In this document: positions 33,406 to 44,568 of the stretch, piece by piece
Position numbering within the stretch: the stretch's first letter is position 1
Layout: the number at the start of each line of letters is the position of its first letter
Assembly (NCBI RefSeq): GCF_000340215.1
Contig: NW_006921532.1
Location: 7,158,550 to 7,222,549 of the forward strand
Source of the DNA: Pseudocercospora fijiensis CIRAD86
Lineage: Eukaryota > Ascomycota > Dothideomycetes > Mycosphaerellales > Mycosphaerellaceae
Length of the DNA stretch: 64,000 nt
Direction: 5' to 3'
Notes under the pieces: model-generated
Told to the model about the DNA's origin: nothing
Seen by the model: the letters and a program-made list of their open reading frames with translations, nothing else
Database searches by the model: none
Translations under genes and position numbers: made by a program

Positions 33406-33919
33406 ATGAGCCCAAGCGATCTCGCAGAACTTTGGCGCCTTGCGAGATTGGAGCCCCTTCAGCTTCATGTATGTTGACCAATTTCCGCATGTGCTTCGTA
33501 CTGTTTCCGATCAAAAGAGCCGGTTGCTGATGATATTATCGTTCGATAAGATGAGGGATCGCCCATGGGCAGAAAGGCAAGAAGTAGAAGGTGTCGTCGC
33601 TGCAGAGATCCTCTGCTTCGGGAAATTCAAGCCATCGGACGTCGAGCTCTGCCAGGACTGCTTTGTCTACTGGGCAAAACGTGAAGTCCTGGGCGTAGCG
33701 TTTAATCCTGCAGCCGTGGACCTTTCCAAGGTGTTCCACGATATCGAGGAAGATGGCGAGCTGGGAAAGTTGGTGAATCCTGCCCGTCTGCGGACGCACT
33801 CTATATACTCCACCAGCCAGTTCACCAAGACGCATTGCGCCAGCCTTGGTGATCCTTCCTTCCCTGCATTGCATTTTAAGGTCAAAGGATCGCCCCAGGA
33901 AGTTGGCGCGGCATCCTGA
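33406..33919 (+). CDS. Hypothetical gene, strand and exon structure unresolved
   Basis: A plus-strand model starts at the ATG at 33406 (MSPSDLAELWRLARLEPLQ), meets a GTATGT donor at about 33469, and resumes in the frame ending at 33919, which contains VELCQDCFVYWAKREVLGV and has C/G-biased third positions. The acceptor is uncertain (AG sites before about 33510 or 33551). The opposite strand is also open over 33536-33874 and 33236-33514 with reasonable codon use and a CISC motif, so a minus-strand gene is possible. No domain recognised. Confidence 0.3.
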
Positions 33920-34084
33920 TTGCGTCCAGGCTGCCTGTTCGGCACAGTAGTCCCCCAGTGCCTGACTCTTTTAGTCCTCGAAATAGTGGTCGCCTTTGTG
34001 CAGCATGCTGAGGTACTGCCGCTCTCGGTCTGCATATTCGCGCCTCTCGAAACGGCCAATGTCTTCTCCGTGGATATGGTCCAC

Positions 34085-34282
34085 CGTATCGATGCAGTCC
34101 CCCATATCGATGCAGTCCCCCATATCGATGCAGTCCCCCATATCGATGCAGTCCCCCATATCGATGCAGTCCCCCATATCGATGCAGTCCCCCATATCGA
34201 TGCAGTCCCCCATATCGATGCAGTCCCCCATATCGATGCAGTCCCCCATATCGATGCAGTCCCCCATATCGATACAGTCTAA
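34085..34282. repeat. 18-bp tandem repeat, 11 units
   Basis: The unit CATATCGATGCAGTCCCC repeats head to tail. The first unit begins CGTATCG and the last reads GATACAGTCTAA; those between are identical. Because 18 is a multiple of three and the unit has few stops, long frames run through it on both strands (for example repeated HIDAVP on plus and HRYGGL or CIDMGD on minus). Near-perfect identity implies recent slippage or gene-conversion turnover. Whether any frame is translated is unknown. Confidence 0.95.
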
Positions 34283-34876
34283 AGCCAGTCGTGATGGGCA
34301 GCGAATGATACTGACTAGCCAAAGTGTATCGAGCGTAGAGACGGTGATTTGTGGTGCAATGGTGTGACAGAATGTTGTTCCTGGTCCAGAAGCAAAATGC
34401 GACTTCTTCTGTGCAGAACACACAGGCCCTGGCGTTCTTGCCTCTTCATGATGCTCCGCGTAACCAAGACGGTCTTGTCCGGGAGGCTACGGCCCACACG
34501 AGTGAACAGGACGGAACATGTGAATGAAGACTGCATGTTGGAATATGACCATTGAACAGCCCCCGAAAAGTGTCTCGTTCTTTCTTGTCTTCATCGTTAT
34601 CACTCCTCGCGTGTGCAGTCCTACGATAGATGTGTCTTTTCAGCGCCTGCTTCCAGTTTCGTCGAAGTAGAACAAACATTGATACAGTAAGCAGGGGGCA
34701 TCGGAAGAACCTCGGCGAGACTGCGCGTCTTACCGACCACGTCTCCCTTCGCGTCTCCCTGAACAAATTACTCCTCCCACTTTGACAGCTTGGACTCTCT
34801 CCATTGAAGACGGCTACGCCCAACCTTTCACTATACATTGCAATCCTGCTCCTTGGCACATCAAACAACCACAACC
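34283..34876. other. Intergenic, upstream of got1
   Basis: No supported gene. Contains the got1 leader and presumably its promoter. Confidence 0.45.
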
Positions 34877-35537
34877 ATGCCGACATACTGGCTCTCAGAC
34901 AGCCAAAGTAAGTAAGCACACCCAAAATTCGCATCCCTCAACCCACCATTCCATTCAACAAACTAACCTCCATCTCTCAGAAATCGGCGTAGCATTCTGC
35001 ACCGGCGGTAACCAAACCCCCCTCCCATCCATTCAACCCACTTTTATCCTAACCCCAATCTTCTCCTCCCCAGGCGGCTTCTTCCTCCTCTTCGGTCTAA
35101 TCCTCCTCTTCGACCGCGCCCTGTTAGCAATGGGGGACATTCTCTTCCTCATCGGCATAACCCTGTTGCTCGGCCCTCAACGAACCTTCGCCTTCTTCGC
35201 ACGAAAACAAAAATGGAGGGGATCTCTAGCGTTTTGGGCTGGGATTTTATTGATTTTGATAAGGTGGCCGTTTATTGGGTTTTTGGTAAGTGGGCGAGCA
35301 GAAGGAGCGAGCAGAAAAAGAAAGAAGCGAGAAATACTCTTGCAGTGGAGTTGTGCTGACGCACAACTACAGGTCCAAACGTATGGAATGTTTATTTTAT
35401 TTGGAGAATTTTTCAAGACGTTGGCGAGTTTTGCGTATAATATTCCGGTGATAGGACCGTATGTTGCGAAGGGGTTGAGTGTTGCGGGGGATAAGGCGGG
35501 GGCGGAGGAGAGGGCGCATAAGGATTTGCCTGTGTAG
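34877..35537 (+). CDS. got1: Golgi transport protein Got1
   Basis: Four exons: 34877-34907, 34981-35007, 35074-35285, 35373-35537, giving 144 residues, the usual Got1 size. All introns are GT..AG and the phases join cleanly (SQ-KIGVAFCTG-GGFFLLFG; GFL-VQTYGMF). The protein has four hydrophobic helices, the central LLFDRALLAMGDILFLIG..LLLGPQRT segment and the FFARKQKWRGS loop typical of Got1. Got1 is a small membrane protein cycling between ER and Golgi that supports COPII and Golgi traffic. Exon 2 is only 27 bases. Confidence 0.93.
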
Positions 35538-36049
35538 GTGAAAATGGAAGAGGTGGGATGGGATGTGAGATGGAGATGGGTTAGGAAATATTTGGTTGCG
35601 GGAGGCGATCAAGATATAGCTGCTTCGAGACGAGCAGTATGATATGCATGCCGAAGCGTGTCCAGCCGAAGACACGAACGAGACGAGATCTTGCACATGA
35701 TGGAGGAAAAGGCCGCACGTCAGATGACACTACAGAATTGCGCGTCTTCGGAGCACGCCCAGCACATCGTACTCGCGCGAAGAAAGCCAGGCATTGCAGG
35801 ATTGCCTGAGATGAGCGCAGTCAACAAGAGCCAGCCAGCAGGGAAAGAGATGAGGTATAAAAAGAATTGCATCCGCATTTCAAATCTAGGCTCACCACTA
35901 TGCGTCTGGAGGGTGGAATGGTATAGAGCTATGCTTGAAAAGCAAGGGCTTTTGAGCTGTAATGAGACTCGAGCAAGCCAAACGCCAGCCGACCAGCATT
36001 CATACAGTCGTTCCTCCTCGAATCATCTCCTGGACCACCGAGACAAACT
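35538..36049. other. Convergent intergenic region
   Basis: Between the 3' ends of got1 (plus) and DAHP synthase (minus). Open frames here have no support. Confidence 0.5.
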
Positions 36050-37285
<1,236 letters not shown>

Positions 37286-37422
37286 TGAGAGCGTTCCTGT
37301 AAAGTGTGGCTGTGTCTGGTGTCACAATTCAATGCTACAGCAGCTTCGTGGATGTGGTCTGGAGTTTGGGACAAAGCAGAGAGGATTTGTAGCAAGGAAG
37401 GTGGTGGAATTGTTCTGGGCGG

Positions 37423-37429
37423 TGACTCT
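37423..37429. promoter_or_regulatory. Near-consensus Gcn4/CPC1-type site TGACTCT
   Basis: TGACTC core, one base off the full TGACTCA palindrome, about 138 bases upstream of the DAHP synthase ATG. It is credible because it accompanies a perfect site further upstream. Confidence 0.45.
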
Positions 37430-37625
37430 TTCAATGCGGCGCAACTCTAAAAAGTTGCGAGTCCACCACCGATCAGGCTAGAATGGTAATCTGAGCAACA
37501 AAAAGAGTTGCTGCGACGCCGTTTCGAACACTGTGGAGTTAGAATAAGCTTTGGCACGTGCGTCTCGACCCCGCCATGTGATTTTCTGATTTCCGCTGCG
37601 CCAAAGTGCCGCCGCACACCGCGAC

Positions 37626-37632
37626 TGACTCA
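37626..37632. promoter_or_regulatory. Gcn4/CPC1-type general amino-acid control site TGACTCA
   Basis: Perfect palindromic TGACTCA about 340 bases upstream of DAHP synthase and about 270 upstream of brf1. This is the known target of the bZIP activator Gcn4/CPC-1, which induces amino-acid biosynthetic genes, including DAHP synthases, under starvation. Confidence 0.6.
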
Positions 37633-37898
37633 GGTGGCATCTGGAAATTCTGAATCACCGCCGCCCACCTCAGCCCAACATCACTTCGCGACCCTCCAAC
37701 AAGGACATTAGGATCATACCGCCAGCAGCATACCGACCAATTTGGACCGCCACGAAACTTGCAGACGCCATTGGCAATTGCCTTCTCCACCGCCACCTGA
37801 ACACCCCGAAGACGAAGACCGACCGGGGCCTTTCTCGCAATACGACATCAACAACGAACTACCCATGTTAGACATATATCCAGCCTGACCAACCTCTC

Positions 37899-40547
37899 AT
37901 GGCTGCTATAAGAAGGCTGGGAGGTCTCAAAGGTCCGGCCAAGCGAGCACCACGAGGTCCGAAAATTGCGCAAGAAAATGCTGCTCGAAGCTGTCCTTCG
38001 TGTAAAGGCACGGATCTTGCCGACGACGAGGGCCAGTTGATCTGTAAGAACTGCTACACCCAGGTTTCCGAATCCGATATCGTCTCGGACATCACCTTCG
38101 CAGATGCGGCGAACGGCAAGGCGACCGTCCAGGGTGGTACAGTCAGCGACAACTCCCGTCACGCCCGCACTCTCGGTGCAGGCGCATTCCACAAAGTTGG
38201 CGGTGGCGAGCGGAACACCCTCGCAGATATTCAGCATGCCGGCAAGAAAGCCCTTGAGGCGTTGACGCCCAAGCTTCCCATCGAAGAGACTGTCGCCATG
38301 CAGGCCAACCAGATCTGGACACTCGCCGCAAACATCAATTTCTCCGCAGGTCGCAAAACAGACGAAGTCGTTGCCGCCTGCTTGTACGCCGCATGTCGTC
38401 GCCAGAAGCAGAACAAGGTCTTGCTCATGGATATTGCTGAGCTGGTCAAGATCAACGTTTTCAGACTAGGCGAAGTCTACAAGGACATGTGCCGAGAGCT
38501 ATACTTCAACAACGAGAGCGTTGGTCAACAGCACCTCGTCGACCTCGAGCCGCTCATCTACAAGTACTGCGATAAGCTGCAATTTGGGAGCAAGACCCAG
38601 GACGTGGCAGCCGATGCTCTCAAAATCATCAAGCGGATGAATCGTGATTGGATCGTGTCAGGTCGTCACCCAGCTGGACTCTGCGGTGCTTGCATCATAT
38701 TAGCCGCTCGCATGAACAACTTTCAGAGAACGGTCCGAGAGGTCGTCTTTGTCTCCAAGGTCGCCGACATCACCATTGCAAAGCGTGTGGAGGAGTTTAG
38801 GCGGACCAAAAGTGCTGGTCTGACCGTCGAGCAATTTCGAGAGTATGGAAACAAGATGGTGTATCAGCATGATCCGCCGTCGCGCTACGCCAAGGAAGAG
38901 CGTCTGCAGAAACTGGCTAACAGACGAGAAGTCCGCCAAGAGCACATGCGTTTGAGAGAGGAGCGTGAATCTCAGGACCGAGAATCCCAGCAGCCGGTAG
39001 TCATCCCAGATGACGCCACAGATGCTTCCTCCAGACTGTCGTCACTCGAACCTGGAACTCCAGCACCAGATCTTGGAAGCTCGCCACAAGTTTCGACGAC
39101 CCCAGTGCCACCTGCTCCAGCGCCCATGCAGCCGCCATCGGATCCTTCTCAAGATTCAAGCTCTGCTGAGCCAAGTGCTGGACAGGATGCCAGCAAACGC
39201 AAGCGTGATGACGAACACGATGGAACCGAGGCCGCGGATGCTGCGTCAGAAGATGAATCACCGCACGATCGGTATAATGCTCCGAAGAGACGTCGCCTGG
39301 CTGCCCCTGTCACGGAGGACCCTTCATTACAATCACCCGCAGCAGCTACACTCCCGCCGAGTCAAGTCGCTTACCAAGACTGGCGTCTTAGGGCAGACGG
39401 CTTTGTCGGACCACCCCGTTCCCAACGAGCGAATACAGCCGACCCGTCCCTGCGTAACACACGGGAGTCAAGTGTGATGAGTGATGCGCCGCCCAAGCGT
39501 GGTCGAGGCCGTCCCAAACAGCCCAAGGAGGCACCCGAAGTGGACATTTCGCAAGAAGAGTTGGACGTGGAAACGTACCTCGAAGATCAAATCGACCGGT
39601 ACCTGGCAGATGGGGAGGTCCAAGAGTCGAAAAATGAAGTCGACAAGCTCAAGGAGGAGGAGCGCATTCTGCAAGAAGAGAAGAGAGCAGCAGTCCTCGC
39701 TGACCAGCAACGCCAGATTGATGCCGACAAGGCGCGAAAAGATCGCGAAGATCGAGGTCTCCAGTTCTTCGGTGCCATACCTGAATGGAACCCCGGCGAC
39801 AAGCTCGACGCTGCTGATCTCGAAATGGAGTTCGAGAACGACCTTGAGGTAGCAAATTGCCTCTTAAGTCCCGAAGAAGTCAAAATCAAATCTCAGATCT
39901 GGGTGGCGCATAATGAAGACTGGCTTCGAAAACAAGCAGAGAAAGACATGCTTGCCAAGGTGGCTAAAGCTACTGGTAACGATCGTGGTCGTGGTAGAAA
40001 GGGCAAGAAGCCAAACAAAGGCAAAGGCAAGAAACGTAGCAGGATGGGAGACGGCACCGTCATCACCGAAAGCTCGACTCCCATCGAAACACCTGCAGAT
40101 GCGGCGCGCGCAATGCTGGAGAAACGCGCCCCGATGAAATCTCAGTTCGTCGATTTCTCTGCTCTCCAGAGAATTTATGGTCGTACTCCTTCCCGAGCGA
40201 GTAGCACCACGCCAGGTGCGAGTGCAAGTCGACAAGGCAGCGTCGTATCAGACCTTTCACCCTCGCCATCCGCCAGTCCAGCCCAGGAAGCCCAGTCCCC
40301 TGGCGCTCAATCCGATGAACACGATTTTGAAATCACCGAGGAAGATCTCCCCGATTATGGAACCGTTGATGGCGCGAGCTGGGAAAATTTCCAGCCGAGG
40401 AATAATGTTCAGGAAGATGAGGGTGCGGATGATGATGAGCTTATTGAAGGTGTGCTTAATGATGCTGGTGGTGGAGGTGATGGCGAACAGGATGAATTTG
40501 GGGTTGTGAGTGAGGTTTATGATGGGGAGAGTGATGAGTATGAATAG
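37899..40547 (+). CDS. brf1: Transcription factor TFIIIB subunit Brf1
   Basis: Single-exon 882-residue protein. N-terminal zinc ribbon with Cys32, Cys35, Cys49 and Cys52, then two cyclin-like repeats (about 85-270) as in TFIIB and Brf1 (AAGCLYAACRRQ-type and AGLCGACIILAARM elements). A Brf1-specific C-terminal block lies around 640-680 (CLLSPEEVKIKSQIWVAHNEDWL), the TBP-binding segment. Brf1 joins TBP and Bdp1 to recruit RNA polymerase III to tRNA and 5S genes. The middle and C-terminus are long, acidic and disordered, so the protein is longer than the yeast one (about 600 residues). Confidence 0.92.
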   Translation: MAAIRRLGGLKGPAKRAPRGPKIAQENAARSCPSCKGTDLADDEGQLICKNCYTQVSESDIVSDITFADAANGKATVQGGTVSDNSRHARTLGAGAFHKVGGGERNTLADIQHAGKKALEALTPKLPIEETVAMQANQIWTLAANINFSAGRKTDEVVAACLYAACRRQKQNKVLLMDIAELVKINVFRLGEVYKDMCRELYFNNESVGQQHLVDLEPLIYKYCDKLQFGSKTQDVAADALKIIKRMNRDWIVSGRHPAGLCGACIILAARMNNFQRTVREVVFVSKVADITIAKRVEEFRRTKSAGLTVEQFREYGNKMVYQHDPPSRYAKEERLQKLANRREVRQEHMRLREERESQDRESQQPVVIPDDATDASSRLSSLEPGTPAPDLGSSPQVSTTPVPPAPAPMQPPSDPSQDSSSAEPSAGQDASKRKRDDEHDGTEAADAASEDESPHDRYNAPKRRRLAAPVTEDPSLQSPAAATLPPSQVAYQDWRLRADGFVGPPRSQRANTADPSLRNTRESSVMSDAPPKRGRGRPKQPKEAPEVDISQEELDVETYLEDQIDRYLADGEVQESKNEVDKLKEEERILQEEKRAAVLADQQRQIDADKARKDREDRGLQFFGAIPEWNPGDKLDAADLEMEFENDLEVANCLLSPEEVKIKSQIWVAHNEDWLRKQAEKDMLAKVAKATGNDRGRGRKGKKPNKGKGKKRSRMGDGTVITESSTPIETPADAARAMLEKRAPMKSQFVDFSALQRIYGRTPSRASSTTPGASASRQGSVVSDLSPSPSASPAQEAQSPGAQSDEHDFEITEEDLPDYGTVDGASWENFQPRNNVQEDEGADDDELIEGVLNDAGGGGDGEQDEFGVVSEVYDGESDEYE

Positions 40548-41512
40548 AGCTGGATGTCGGTATGAGGTTTTCGAACGGTGATTCTCTCTGCTGGTCAGCG
40601 TTGGTCACATAGAATTAATTAATTCAGTACTTTCGCATTAGGAATGCATGTGCATGCAGCCTGCTGCGATATCCCCACCATTATATATGCAGAAGAAGAC
40701 TGACTTTACTTCCAACTGTTCGATCCCGCTTCCTCGCACGAATGCGTCTATCCTGTCCTGTCCTGTCCTACCCTTCCTTCTATATACGTTGGCATCCAAA
40801 TCCTCGTAGTGTCCGAGTCTTCCACACAATTCTTGACCGAAAAGAGAAAAAAAAACTCTCAATAGAAAGTGGTCGATGGAAATGCTAATCTAAGAAGAAG
40901 CGAGATTTTTTCCACAAAAAAAAATCTATCTCATTCCATGTCATTCCCATTGCGAAATTGAATTCTTTCCTTTCCTCTTCGTGAATGTTGGGGTGTTTGG
41001 GAGGTTGTTGCATGAATGAGAATGGGAATGGGAACGCGAAAGGGAATGGGGATGGAAGAATTTGAAGGTTTGCATGGTGGTACGATACATTGTGCGAGGG
41101 AAGGATCTATCGCAGGGTTCGTGAGTGAGTAGTGAGCTACGGTGTGAGTGTGAAGATTTTGGATGGTTGGACTGCAGGATTTTCACTTGGAAGATGTGTA
41201 TGAGGAGGATAGGGCGTGTAGGGTAACGTCGGGGGATGGGAGTTGCTTTTGGGACGTATTCGAGGGTTGGTTGTAGGTACCTGGAGATTGTAAAAAATGT
41301 CAATTTGGTCGCTATGGGAGTTCTTGGGGAGTACGGTCATCGTAAGGTCCCAAAGAAGGACAGTGATGACTGAAGAATTTCCTCGGTCTTCGCGGATCTC
41401 AATTTACATTCGTAGTCTTGCCGCGTTCCATGTGTTCCGATGTTAGTGGCTCCATGGATGAGCCTGTAAATGTAGGTTTCTCTCAGCCGTGCCCGTCTCA
41501 TTCCGTGTGCCA
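40548..41512. other. Intergenic, simple repeats
   Basis: 965 bases between convergent genes. Contains a short TCCTG array near 40751-40768, poly-A segments at about 40850 and 40915, and an imperfect GGAATG array around 41010-41055. No gene supported. Confidence 0.55.
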
Positions 41513-42411
41513 TTATTCCTCCGTTCTCGAATTCTCCTGGTAGTGCTTACACACCCAACACACTAGGATCCGCCACGGGTCACCTTCACGAACGCAGCTC
41601 AGGCAGAAACGGCTCTCCAACACTTTAAACTCATCGGCCTTTTCCTGAAAATCGAGGACCATCCGGGCAGAGTCACTGAATTCCTCTCCTATGCAGCGCT
41701 GGCAGCATTGCCAAACACTGGTAAGCCACCCCGGTCCAATGTTTCTCAAGCTCTGGAGACACTCGGCCAAAGACTGTGACTCTAACGTACTTCTTGGCCA
41801 GAGGTCCAGCTGCTGGAGTCTTTTCAAGAGCGCTTGCGTGCGTCGTGATTGGTAGGAACAGGTCGTGGTGAGGCATCCGATTTCGTCAATCTCATTTGGA
41901 GATCCATCTTCGTCGCTCATGTTTTCCCGTACGAGGCCACAATTAGCTCATGCATCTCGTCCACCGTGGACTCCTTCCTGGCGCTCGAGATCCAATAGAA
42001 TGCGCTGTGATGCATGGCGGTGCAGCAGTCGTATTTGTCGGCCACGATGGCTGTTTCCAAGATTTCATGCGCCTCCGGAACGTGTTTCATAATGTCTTGG
42101 TTCATGTGTAGAGCCTTGAGCATCATGGTAGTCGGCTCTGCGGCATCTTCTGGAACGGGAACTTCGACATAGCCGTTGGTGGCGAGCGCAATGCCTTCTC
42201 GAAATTTAGGGCTCAGCAGCGCCTTGAAGACAGGTGAGGCGAGGCTGAGGACCACGGACGAGACTCGAAGTCGATGTCTATATGCATGTTAGCATGGCGC
42301 ACCACTTCCAGCTCTTCTGTAGACCCACGGGACATTCGCCTTCTTGCTCGTGGCGCAGATCAGAACCACATCGCCGCCGGGCGCAATGTCGAGCACGTCT
42401 GTACTCGCCAT
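41513..42411 (-). pseudogene. BTB/POZ protein with a frame break (BTB copy 2)
   Basis: Exon 1 is 42329-42411 (ATG at 42411), joined over a 51-base intron (GTGGGT donor, CTAAC branch, TATAG acceptor) to exon 2 starting at 42277: ANVP-HRLRVSSVVLSLASPVFKALLSP is a clear BTB core, continuing to IVADKYDCCTAM. The frame stops at 41917-41919. The next frame starts at an overlapping ATG (41918-41920) and encodes the family C-terminus with RFCLSCVREGDPW, matching LCLRCVREKN of copy 1. I find no GT..AG intron that joins the two in phase, so a one-base frameshift or sequencing error is likely. Confidence 0.55.
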
Positions 42412-42768
42412 GGTGATGGCTATTGAAGCGGTGTTCTGTGTTGTTGAAGAAAGCAACTCGCAAGTGAAAAGATGAGCTTCTAAAAAGCGCCGTTTGAAGT
42501 GGCTTGTGCTCTGCATAAACTTTCAGCTCACTTCACTTTCTTTCTTGCAGGATGGTCAAGTCCATCTGAGCATTCCTGAGAGGACCGTAAATCGCCCATT
42601 GATTCGAAAAGTCGTCCATTACCCAAGATATCTCCGAGTCGCTTCTTGTACCTACGGGTGCTCTGGATCTGCCAAAAGAACCTTTTGCGCGTGGCGGATC
42701 GTGTTACGAAAGAGTCGAGCAAGTGAAGAGGATCATTCAGCACAAAGCTGTTCATATGAATTTCCTGC
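42412..42768. other. Gap between BTB copies 2 and 3
   Basis: Promoter side of copy 2. A minus-strand frame over 42528-42848 has no support. Confidence 0.45.
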
Positions 42769-44544
42769 TCAGGTGTTGGGACCACCAACGCTCTCGTGAC
42801 TTCCGAAACTTTCAGCGTCCTCTCCTTCGATCGTGTCGTCGGATTCATGGATAGAGTGGGAGTTCCAAAGCTCTGGGTTCGGGGACGGCGACAATCGTAA
42901 TGTTGCTACGAGCTGTTGCGAAACAGATGGCAAGTGGGAGACCGAAATGTCGTGATTACACTCCTGGTCCTCTCCCAAGGAGTACTTGCCTCCCATGATA
43001 CACTCCAGACATAGAACAGGAAGATCCGCTTCCCAATGTCTGCCGGCTCTTCTCACCTGCGAGCAAATTTGTTCCGCGGTTTTCTTGTCCCGGAGATGGT
43101 GGCGACACTGATGTTCTTGCAAGCTGTCTCCAGACCACTGAAGCTCAAATTTCTTCAGGGCCTCAATGATGTCTCGTAGCCTGCCATTGGTGAGCTGAGT
43201 GGACGGGCATACTTTGATGCCTTGAAACGCCTCTTCAAAGCATCCGAGACGGCTCGCCTGCCACGAAGCCCGGCTATCGCAGAGGCCGGCCGTCTGACAG
43301 GGCGACGGAGTTTGTTTTCTGCTCTTTCGCCCTCAAGCAGTTCTTCCACAAGATTTTCGATCTCAACTTTGATGCGGGCTATGGCGGAGTTGAGGGTGCT
43401 GATCTACCGTTAGAAGTCTCTGGACTGGCTTTTGGAGAGCATGAGGACCAGCGCCGAAAGTCCAGGACAAGGTGTCAGTCGTGTTGAGAATGAGTTGTCT
43501 TCCTATTATCGCTACCAACCTCGGCGAGCGGATGTAGAGCGCAGCTGCAAAGAGACACAGGTTCGACTGAGTGACTAGGGAATCCCTAGTCTCGCGCGAC
43601 CAGAGCGTAATTTGGACGACCTTTTCGTTGCTTTCAAGGGCTCTGTCAATCCAGCGTGTTACAATCACGGCTAGGTCGACGAGGTTTGCGTACTTGTCCC
43701 AAAGTCGTGTGAACCTGAAGATCTCTTCGGCCTCAAGACCGAGGAATCTGCTGAACGTTGGATCGTCATGCAAAATCCTGCCTGTGGCAACTCGAACAGT
43801 TAGCATGTATAGAACTTGAAGCGACGAGGTCGATTTACTTGCAACATTCGCCACATAAAGTCTTTCATTGTACCCGCTTGTGGTTCACTTACACGGATAC
43901 TCCATTGGTCTACAGTCTTTGCTCTCCAGCTCGATCGCGACAGGTTGGATCTGGTCATATCGCATCCTTCGTGGTTTCAGCAAACTTACGAAGGTCGCAG
44001 AGGCGCGATTCAGTGTCTCTGAGTATACTCGAAATTTCAGCTCCCGGTCGGGGCTCACGCAGCTTAGCAAGATGTCGACTTTGCGTTCGATTGTGAACTG
44101 AGGGAAGAAGATGTTGAGATCAAAATTTTGGTGCGTCCCGAGTGCGCTGTAGGATCTTGTAAGCAGAAAATCCAGCTCACATCCGACGAATCAAAAGAAA
44201 TGTCGAATAGCGTAAGAAATTTCAGAGAGTTCGGCCTTCTCCGATCGGCCTTTTCTATGAACGTACAAGCAAATATTGCTGAGTGCGCTGGAAGCTCATA
44301 AGCAAGTGCTCGAATGGATCAAGATTGTGGATGATTTGGCAGCTCTTGGCCGTCTGCAAGCCTCCAACCTCCAGCATTACCGCGACTCTGGCAAGGATCC
44401 GGTTTTCACCCTCTAGCTCGCTGCTCTTCCTCGTCGTTGTTGTTCTGATGTGCTCCCCTAGTCGTACATATCTTACAATTCATGTGAAATCAATAGTGAT
44501 TCTTCGCCTTCGCGGGATTCGTAGTCGTCGGGAGGTAGCATCAT
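42769..44544 (-). CDS. BTB-like multi-exon gene (BTB copy 3), exon model partial
   Basis: Probable exons 44477-44544, 44267-44420, 43893-44175 and from 43814 downward, with donors GTAAGA, GTACGT and GTAAGT and in-phase joins. The third exon carries KVDILLSCVSPDRELKFRVY and SETLNRASATF, a diverged BTB core. The next has FRFTRLWDKYANLVDLAVIV. Further frames around 43155-43400 and 42769-43170 encode IARIKVEIENLVEELLEG and a C-terminus with VLCLECIMGGKY, equivalent to the C-x2-C motif of copies 1 and 2. Junctions near 43390 and 43170 are unresolved, so the gene could be broken. The first ATG lies only 24 bases after the PPR gene stop, which is unusually close. Confidence 0.45.
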
Positions 44545-44568
44545 GTTTCGCCGGCCAAGACTTCATTC

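Larger units (their letters stand above)
37286..37898. promoter_or_regulatory. Divergent promoter region, DAHP synthase / brf1
   Basis: 613 bases between head-to-head starts. Besides the two TGACTC sites listed separately it holds an E-box CACGTG at 37555-37560. Sharing of elements between the two genes is inferred from orientation. Confidence 0.5.

Noticed and set aside
34085..34282. CRISPR-like array
   Set aside because: Units are contiguous with no spacers, in a eukaryotic genome; it is a simple tandem repeat.
33882..34421. 180- and 150-codon minus-strand frames through the 18-bp array
   Set aside because: Open only because the repeat unit is a multiple of three without stops; flanking parts look non-coding.
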